35,936 nt of DNA from Flavobacterium psychrophilum (lineage in GTDB: Bacteria > Bacteroidota > Bacteroidia > Flavobacteriales > Flavobacteriaceae): positions 1 to 35,936 of the forward strand of contig CAMDGJ010000005.1 in NCBI GenBank assembly GCA_945897545.1, read 5' to 3'. Within the stretch, counting starts at the first letter, position 1; each line of letters starts with the position of its first letter. The notes below the pieces were generated by a model that saw only the letters and a program-made list of their open reading frames with translations, had not been told where the DNA came from and ran no database searches. A program made the translations under genes and the position numbers. Below are positions 31,468-35,936 of this stretch, in pieces.

Positions 31468-32640
31468 ATGGAAAACAACAATTTTGGTTTCGAGACCCAA
31501 GCCATACGTACACAATTAGAACGCACTCAATTTCAGGAACATTCAGTTCCATTATATTTGACATCCAGTTTTGTATTTGAGGATGCTGAAGATATGCGTG
31601 CTTCCTTTGCAGATGAGAAAGAGCGAAATATTTATAGCCGGTATAGCAATCCAAATACCAACGAGTTTGTGGATAAAGTGTGCCAAATGGAAGGTGCAGA
31701 GGCTGGTTTTGCATTTGCCTCTGGAATGGCGGCAGTCTATTCTACCTTGGCAGCTTTGTTAAATTCCGGTGATCATATCGTTTCCGCAGGAAGTGTTTTT
31801 GGTGCAACCCATTCGTTGTTTATCAATTATTTTCCAAAATGGAATATCGAAACCACCTATTTTGATATTAATAAACCTGAAACTATTGAAAGTTGTATCA
31901 AACCCAACACCAAAATTCTTTTTGCCGAATCGCCTACCAATCCAGCAATAGATATTATTGATTTGGAATTGCTTGGTATAATTGCCAAAAAACACAATTT
32001 GATTTTAATTATCGACAACTGTTTTGCAACGCCTTATTTGCAACAACCTATAAAATGGGGAGCCGATTTGGTTATCCATTCTGCTACAAAATTAATGGAC
32101 GGTCAAGGAAGAGTTTTGGGTGGAATTACTGTTGGTGAAACAGAATTAATTCAAAAAATCTATTTGTTTTCTCGATTGACTGGACCTTCTTTATCGCCGT
32201 TTAATGCTTGGGTATTGTCCAAAAGTTTAGAAACTTTGGCAATTCGTTTGGACAGACATTGCGAAAATGCCTTGAAGGTAGCAGAGTTTTTAGAACAGCA
32301 TCCGAATGTGAGTTTGGTGAAATATCCGTTTTTGAAATCACATCCCCAATATGAAATTGCCAAAAAACAAATGAAATTAGGCGGAAACATTGTAGCTTTC
32401 GAAATTATAGGAGGTCTTGAAGCAGGAAGAGCTTTCTTAGATAAAATAAAATTGTGTTCGTTGTCACCCAATTTAGGAGATACCAGAACCATTGTAACAC
32501 ATCCAGCTTCTACAACACACAGTAAATTAACAGTTGAAGAGCGTTTAGCAGTTAGTATTACAGATGGCTTGGTGCGCATTTCCGTAGGATTGGAAACCGT
32601 TAAAGATGTTATTGCTGATTTGGAGCAGGCTTTGAAATAA
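31468..32640 (+). CDS. metZ: O-succinylhomoserine sulfhydrylase-type PLP enzyme
   Basis: 390-residue Cys/Met metabolism PLP enzyme. Schiff-base Lys208 lies in VIHSATKLMDGQGRVLGG, whose DGQGR is characteristic of MetZ. SRYSNPNTNEF and ASGMAAVYSTLAALL are the other family motifs. It would form homocysteine from acylhomoserine and sulfide, overlapping with metY 5 kb upstream. Whether it prefers succinyl or acetyl substrate is not predictable, and cystathionine gamma-synthase activity cannot be excluded. A palindromic repeat abuts the start codon and may affect its translation. Confidence 0.88.
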   Translation: MENNNFGFETQAIRTQLERTQFQEHSVPLYLTSSFVFEDAEDMRASFADEKERNIYSRYSNPNTNEFVDKVCQMEGAEAGFAFASGMAAVYSTLAALLNSGDHIVSAGSVFGATHSLFINYFPKWNIETTYFDINKPETIESCIKPNTKILFAESPTNPAIDIIDLELLGIIAKKHNLILIIDNCFATPYLQQPIKWGADLVIHSATKLMDGQGRVLGGITVGETELIQKIYLFSRLTGPSLSPFNAWVLSKSLETLAIRLDRHCENALKVAEFLEQHPNVSLVKYPFLKSHPQYEIAKKQMKLGGNIVAFEIIGGLEAGRAFLDKIKLCSLSPNLGDTRTIVTHPASTTHSKLTVEERLAVSITDGLVRISVGLETVKDVIADLEQALK

Positions 32641-32682
32641 GATTTTAGATGGATGATTAACGATTTTAGATTGCAGATTTAA
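32641..32682. repeat. ATTTTAGATT-type repeat left of the GIY-YIG gene
   Basis: GATTTTAGAT, 14 nt, then GATTTTAGATTGCAGATTT. The same family occurs in the etfB-etfA spacer; inverted words lie at 33560-33594 on the far side of the GIY-YIG gene. Confidence 0.55.
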
Positions 32683-32711
32683 TGTAATACCTTAATTTTA
32701 AAATTAACCAA

Positions 32712-33560
32712 ATGGCTCACGGAAAGACGATAAAAATATTTTTGATTGATGGTGATTCAAATGGACGCATGAGTTGTGAACTTTCGAATTGGACAGGGAA
32801 GGCTTATAAAATCCCTAGAATAAAAATTAAGGAATGTTCAGATAGAGATGATTTGATCAATACAGGAATCTATTTGCTTTTTGGTAAAGACGAAGAAGGG
32901 AATGATTTAGTTTACATTGGAGAAGCAGAATCAGTTTTAAATAGATTGAAACAGCATTTAAGCGGTAAAGAATTTTGGAATGAAGCCATTGTTTTTATTT
33001 CTAAAGACGATAATTTAAATAAAGCGCACATTAAATATTTAGAAAATAGACTTCATGATATTGCCATAAATGCTAGGCGTTATAAAGTTGAAAATTCTAT
33101 GATTCCAATTCAATCCTCAATTTCTGAATCGGATAGATCTGAAATGGAAGAATTTATTGAATACATAAAAATACTTGTTAATACCTTAGGTCATAAAGTT
33201 TTTGATGAAAAAAGAGAGTTTAAGGCCAAGGAAAAGCAAGATTTTTTCTTTCTTAAAGCTGCAAGAGGAGCTGATGGACAAGGCGAACCAACATCTGACG
33301 GCTTTGTTGTCTTCAAGAGTTCAAAAGCAGCTTGCTTGCCAACAAATTCATTTAGTTCTAGTCTTATGAAAACAAGACAAAAATTGATTGACACAGGAGT
33401 TCTTGAAGACAAAACCGAACATTTTGAATTTACAGAAGACTATATATTTAGTAGTCCTTCAACCGCTGCAGCAATTGTAATGGGAAGAAATGCTAATGGT
33501 CAGAAGGAATGGAAACTTAAAGACGGTACAACATTAAAAGATTTCGAAACGAATTCATAA
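32712..33560 (+). CDS. GIY-YIG nuclease-domain protein with C-terminal DUF4357
   Basis: 282 residues. The N-terminal GIY-YIG domain shows GIY at residues 52-54, YIG at 68-70 (DLVYIGEAESVLNRL) and the downstream YLENRL Glu near 111. The C-terminal part from about residue 205 (SDGFVVFKSSKA, DYIFSSPSTAAAIVMGRNANG) is DUF4357. This pairing occurs in stand-alone nuclease-like proteins of unknown role, sometimes near restriction or mobile loci; no methylase or other partner is next to it. It breaks the run of sulfur genes between metZ and the Rrf2 regulator and is bracketed by inverted repeat words. Confidence 0.88.
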   Translation: MAHGKTIKIFLIDGDSNGRMSCELSNWTGKAYKIPRIKIKECSDRDDLINTGIYLLFGKDEEGNDLVYIGEAESVLNRLKQHLSGKEFWNEAIVFISKDDNLNKAHIKYLENRLHDIAINARRYKVENSMIPIQSSISESDRSEMEEFIEYIKILVNTLGHKVFDEKREFKAKEKQDFFFLKAARGADGQGEPTSDGFVVFKSSKAACLPTNSFSSSLMKTRQKLIDTGVLEDKTEHFEFTEDYIFSSPSTAAAIVMGRNANGQKEWKLKDGTTLKDFETNS

Positions 33561-33594
33561 ATCAAAAATCAGCAATCTTCAATCTAAAATCAGA
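33560..33594. repeat. Inverted AATCTAAAATC-type repeat right of the GIY-YIG gene
   Basis: Contains AGCAATCTTCAATCTAAAAT, roughly the reverse complement of the repeat at 32641-32682. It directly precedes the Rrf2 gene. Confidence 0.5.
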
Positions 33595-33596
33595 CT

Positions 33597-34007
33597 ATGC
33601 TTTCGAAAAAAACAAAATACGGAATAAAGGCTTTGACTTTTTTGGCGCGCCAAGAAGATCAAACGCCTGTGGCTATTGCTGAAATTGCAAAAGCTGAACA
33701 TATTTCGCTAAAATTTCTTGAAAGTATTTTGTTGCTGCTGCGTCATTCTGGGTTTTTGGGTGCCAAGAAGGGTAAAGGCGGTGGTTATTATTTGATTAAA
33801 GAACCCAAAGATATTAATATGGCAAAAGTTTATCGCATTCTCGAAGGACCAATTGCCTTGTTGCCTTGCGCCAGTCATAATTTTTACGAAAAATGTGATG
33901 ATTGTTCAGACGAATCAGCTTGTGCTGTTCGCAAACTAATGATGGAAGTTCGGGACAACACCTTGATGATTCTAGAAAACAACTCCCTTGCTGATATTGC
34001 ATTTTAA
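33597..34007 (+). CDS. Rrf2-family transcriptional regulator
   Basis: 136 residues. The winged helix-turn-helix is at residues 1-70 (TKYGIKALTFLARQ, IAKAEHISLKFLESILLLLR, wing GAKKGKGGGYYLI), followed by the dimer helix. Four Cys at 91, 100, 103 and 109 (PCASHNFYEKCDDCSDESAC) sit where IscR/NsrR-type members bind Fe-S clusters, though the number and spacing differ from IscR. Rrf2 relatives such as CymR control cysteine metabolism. Its place before the TauE transporter and cysH suggests that it senses sulfur or Fe-S status and controls these genes. The ligand is not known. Confidence 0.9.
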   Translation: MLSKKTKYGIKALTFLARQEDQTPVAIAEIAKAEHISLKFLESILLLLRHSGFLGAKKGKGGGYYLIKEPKDINMAKVYRILEGPIALLPCASHNFYEKCDDCSDESACAVRKLMMEVRDNTLMILENNSLADIAF

Positions 34008-34030
34008 TCCACAAATTTTTTGAATAAAGT

Positions 34031-34060
34031 TTTGTAGTTCCACAAAAAGTATTATTTTTG
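34031..34060 (+). promoter_or_regulatory. Promoter of the TauE/SafE-cysH operon
   Basis: TTTG at 34031-34034, an 18-bp spacer and TATTTTTG at 34053-34060, an exact -7 match. This is one of the best two-part promoter matches in the window. The predicted start is about 34067. Confidence 0.7.
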
Positions 34061-34066
34061 CGAACT

Positions 34067-34095
34067 AATCTACTTTTCCGATAGGGTAATAGATT
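34067..34095 (+). promoter_or_regulatory. Dyad at the predicted transcription start of the sulfur operon
   Basis: AATCTA (34067-34072) and TAGATT (34090-34095) are perfect inverted repeats around TTTTCC-GATA-GGGTAA, which partly pairs. It is placed as an operator or a 5' UTR hairpin would be, 24 nt before the ATG and 60 nt after the Rrf2 gene. Its use by the Rrf2 protein is inferred. Confidence 0.45.
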
Positions 34096-34118
34096 TAAAT
34101 TTAAACCATAATGAAATT

Positions 34119-35030
34119 ATGATTAAGAAATTCGTAAAAAACTTTAATGACACAGTAGGTGTAGCGCAAAACAGTACTTTTGCAAAGCAGCTTTGGATTA
34201 TTCTTCCCATTTTTTTACTCGTAACATTAGTGACTGTTTTAATTTTTAATCACTATGGCGATTTTACTTGGGATGGTTTTTTAGCAGGATTTAATCAAGA
34301 GTTTTTAATTTTTTTAGCAATAGGAATTTTTGCCCAAATGGTTGATGGAACATTGGGAATGGGTTATGGAGCAACATCAACTTCGTTTTTATTGGCTTAT
34401 GGAGTTCCTCCTGCAATTAGTAGCACAGGTGTTCACGTTGCCGAAATGTTTACTACTGGAGCCTCTACAATTTCACATCATAAATTTGGAAATATTAATA
34501 AAAAACTTTTTAGACATTTGTTGATTCCGGGAGTTTTGGGTTCAATAGTAGGAGCTTATTTATTATCGGATGTGATAGATGGTGAAGCAATAAAACCTTA
34601 TATAGCAGTTTACATGATTGTATTAGCAGGTATAATTATAAAAAAGGCATTGCAAAGTACTATCATAAAAAAGAAAACAAAACATCTAGGTTTTTTAGCT
34701 TCTTTTGGAGGTTTTATGGATGCTGTTGGTGGTGGTGGTTGGGGACCAATAGTTACTTCAACATTACTCGGAACAGGAAGACATCCCCGATATATCATTG
34801 GAACTGTCAATGCTGCCGAATTTGCAGTTTCATTTGCAAGTGGAGTGACATTTATGCTTTTTGGAGGAATTAAAGGTTGGAATGTGATTATAGGTTTGAT
34901 TTTAGGAGGCGTATTTGCTGCGCCAATTGCTGCTAAATTAGTCAATAGAATCCAACGAAAACCAATGATGATTGCTGTCGGAATCTTGATTATCATTTTG
35001 AGTTTAAGAACATTATCAAAATTATTATAA
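34119..35030 (+). CDS. TauE/SafE-family sulfite/organosulfonate transporter
   Basis: 303-residue inner-membrane protein with about eight helices (LWIILPIFLLVTLVTVLIF, FLIFLAIGIFAQMVDG, IAVYMIVLAGIIIKKAL, VIIGLILGGVFAAPIAAKL). The family repeat GMGYGATSTSFLLAYGVPP and its mirror GGGGWGPIVTSTLLGTG are present. Members move sulfite, sulfoacetate or related anions, and some act in sulfate uptake. Direct coupling to cysH (stop and start share one base, TAATG) suggests sulfate uptake or sulfite handling for assimilation. The direction of transport is not predictable. Confidence 0.9.
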   Translation: MIKKFVKNFNDTVGVAQNSTFAKQLWIILPIFLLVTLVTVLIFNHYGDFTWDGFLAGFNQEFLIFLAIGIFAQMVDGTLGMGYGATSTSFLLAYGVPPAISSTGVHVAEMFTTGASTISHHKFGNINKKLFRHLLIPGVLGSIVGAYLLSDVIDGEAIKPYIAVYMIVLAGIIIKKALQSTIIKKKTKHLGFLASFGGFMDAVGGGGWGPIVTSTLLGTGRHPRYIIGTVNAAEFAVSFASGVTFMLFGGIKGWNVIIGLILGGVFAAPIAAKLVNRIQRKPMMIAVGILIIILSLRTLSKLL

Positions 35031-35731
35031 TGAGTGCAACAATTGCAAATACGTTATCAGAAAAAACCGAAGGATTTTCTATCGAAGAAACTTTGTCTTT
35101 TTTGGCCAATGAATATAAAGGGAAAGTGGTATTTTCAACTTCTTTCGGTCAGGAAGACCAAGTGATTACGGCTTTAATCGCCAAAAATGATTTGCCGATT
35201 ACCATTTTTACATTGGACACAGGCAGATTATTTCAAGAAACTTACGATGTTTTTCACAAGACATCAAAAAAGTATAAAAAAGAAATTAAAGTCTATTTTC
35301 CAGAAGCTTTGGCAGTAGAAAAATTATTGGAAGAAAAAGGTCCAAATAGTTTCTACGATTCAGTTGAAAACAGAAAAGAATGTTGTTTCATTCGAAAAGT
35401 AGCGCCTTTGACAAAAGCATTGAAAGGAAATTCAATTTGGATTACAGGTTTACGTGCTGAACAATCAGAGAATCGACATAATTTGGATTTGTTTGAATAC
35501 GATGCCCATTTTGATATCATAAAATTCAATCCATTGCTAAAATGGACATTGAAGGAAGTTGAAGACTTTTTAGAAAAAAATAACGTTCCTCAAAATGCAT
35601 TACATAAACAAGGATTTGTTAGCATAGGATGTGCACCTTGTACCAGAGCAATCACAGCTGGTGAAGACATAAGAGCCGGAAGATGGTGGTGGGAATCCAG
35701 TCATAAAGAATGTGGTTTACACCAGAAATAG
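35030..35731 (+). CDS. cysH: Assimilatory (phospho)adenylylsulfate reductase, Fe-S type
   Basis: 233-residue CysH that reduces activated sulfate to sulfite. The catalytic Cys228 is in the C-terminal ECGLH motif. Cys118-Cys119 (ENRKECCF) and Cys201/Cys204 (GCAPCTR) are the four ligands of a [4Fe-4S] cluster, which marks the form that typically uses APS instead of PAPS. The PP-loop-like STSFGQEDQVI is near residue 36. It overlaps the transporter gene by one base. The partner genes for ATP sulfurylase and sulfite reductase are not in the window; the next 205 bases are repeats. Confidence 0.94.
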   Translation: MSATIANTLSEKTEGFSIEETLSFLANEYKGKVVFSTSFGQEDQVITALIAKNDLPITIFTLDTGRLFQETYDVFHKTSKKYKKEIKVYFPEALAVEKLLEEKGPNSFYDSVENRKECCFIRKVAPLTKALKGNSIWITGLRAEQSENRHNLDLFEYDAHFDIIKFNPLLKWTLKEVEDFLEKNNVPQNALHKQGFVSIGCAPCTRAITAGEDIRAGRWWWESSHKECGLHQK

Positions 35732-35775
35732 AGGTTAGAGGTCAGAAGTTGGAGGTTAGAGGTAGAGAGTAGAAA
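35732..35775. repeat. GGTTAGAGGT-type short repeats after cysH
   Basis: Imperfect tandem words GAGGTTAGAGGTCAGAAGT and GGAGGTTAGAGGT, the same family as the minus-strand words at 8257-8308. Confidence 0.55.
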
Positions 35776-35813
35776 TAGTAAGAAATGAATAAACTTGACG
35801 AAATTAGTTCCGT

Positions 35814-35936
35814 AGGAACGATTCATTTTGTAGCAACGGATTTTAATCCGTTGAAAAGTAGGAACGATTCATTTTGTAGCAACGGATTTTAATCCGTTGA
35901 AAAGTAGGACCGATTCATTTTGTAGCAACGGATTTT
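35814..35936. repeat. 46-bp tandem repeat array with an internal palindrome, running off the right edge
   Basis: Units at 35814-35859, 35860-35905 and a partial unit at 35906-35936. Only one base differs in the overlap (AGGAACG against AGGACCG). Each unit contains CAACGGATT-TT-AATCCGTTG, a 9-bp stem hairpin, plus the constant spacer AGGAACGATTCATTTTGTAG. There are no variable spacers, so it is not a CRISPR. Confidence 0.92.

Noticed and set aside
32160..32579. 139-codon minus-strand frame inside metZ
   Set aside because: Antisense to conserved metZ motifs; a composition effect.
34610..34996. 128-codon minus-strand frame in the TauE/SafE gene
   Set aside because: Hydrophobic antisense shadow of a membrane protein.
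35814..35936. Possible CRISPR array at the right edge
   Set aside because: Repeats are tandem with identical spacers and no cas genes; it is a simple tandem repeat.

Overview
The window is chromosomal DNA from a member of the Bacteroidota, very probably a Flavobacterium. The evidence is the low G+C content, the -7 promoter motif TAnnTTTG in front of many genes in place of a sigma-70 -10 box, and family content typical of the group: TamL, PorT/SprT of the type IX secretion system, a GLPGLI-type remnant, DUF5686 and 2TM proteins. All but a few genes are ordinary core functions. No rRNA, tRNA, CRISPR array, prophage or complete insertion sequence was seen.

Layout. Positions 1-8932 are mostly minus-strand housekeeping genes: the start of class II aldolase, the TamL outer-membrane lipoprotein, PorT, MenG/UbiE, dihydrofolate reductase, a 2TM protein, a HIT protein, thymidylate synthase and a bifunctional nuclease. 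Two plus-strand genes sit among them, an SpoU RNA methyltransferase and a free-standing CBM48-like domain. At 9101-12195, etfBA diverge from pdhB. At 12311-18884 are a DUF5686 outer-membrane protein, a HhH-GPD glycosylase, a soluble pyrophosphatase and a membrane ion-pumping pyrophosphatase with an unusual Cys-rich tail. At 19006-23098 are a deoxynucleoside kinase, an exported protein of unknown function, a deletion scar joining a GLPGLI-like start to the end of an outer-membrane receptor, and a DUF4153 membrane protein.

From 23234 to the right edge the window is a sulfur amino-acid region: metK, metY, metX fused to aspartokinase-homoserine dehydrogenase, DUF2007, osmC, metZ, a GIY-YIG gene, an Rrf2 regulator, a TauE/SafE transporter and cysH. 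Together these cover part of sulfate reduction, homoserine synthesis and acylation, direct sulfhydrylation and SAM synthesis.

The most interesting signal is the RNA control of this region. A SAM-II-like aptamer precedes metK. A 430-nt metY leader carries two intrinsic terminators and a 29-codon ORF ending Met-Met-Cys-Val-Cys-Val-Cys. A SAM-I aptamer precedes the metX fusion. Three different candidate RNA sensors of sulfur amino-acid status therefore lie within about 2.5 kb. The metX-thrA fusion itself depends on a run of eight A residues: with seven, the reading frame would end in a TGA overlapping the aspartokinase ATG.

Intergenic DNA is rich in short dispersed and palindromic repeats. One pair surrounds the osmC-metZ junction and one repeat has become the C-terminus of OsmC. 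A 46-bp palindrome-containing tandem array runs off the right edge.
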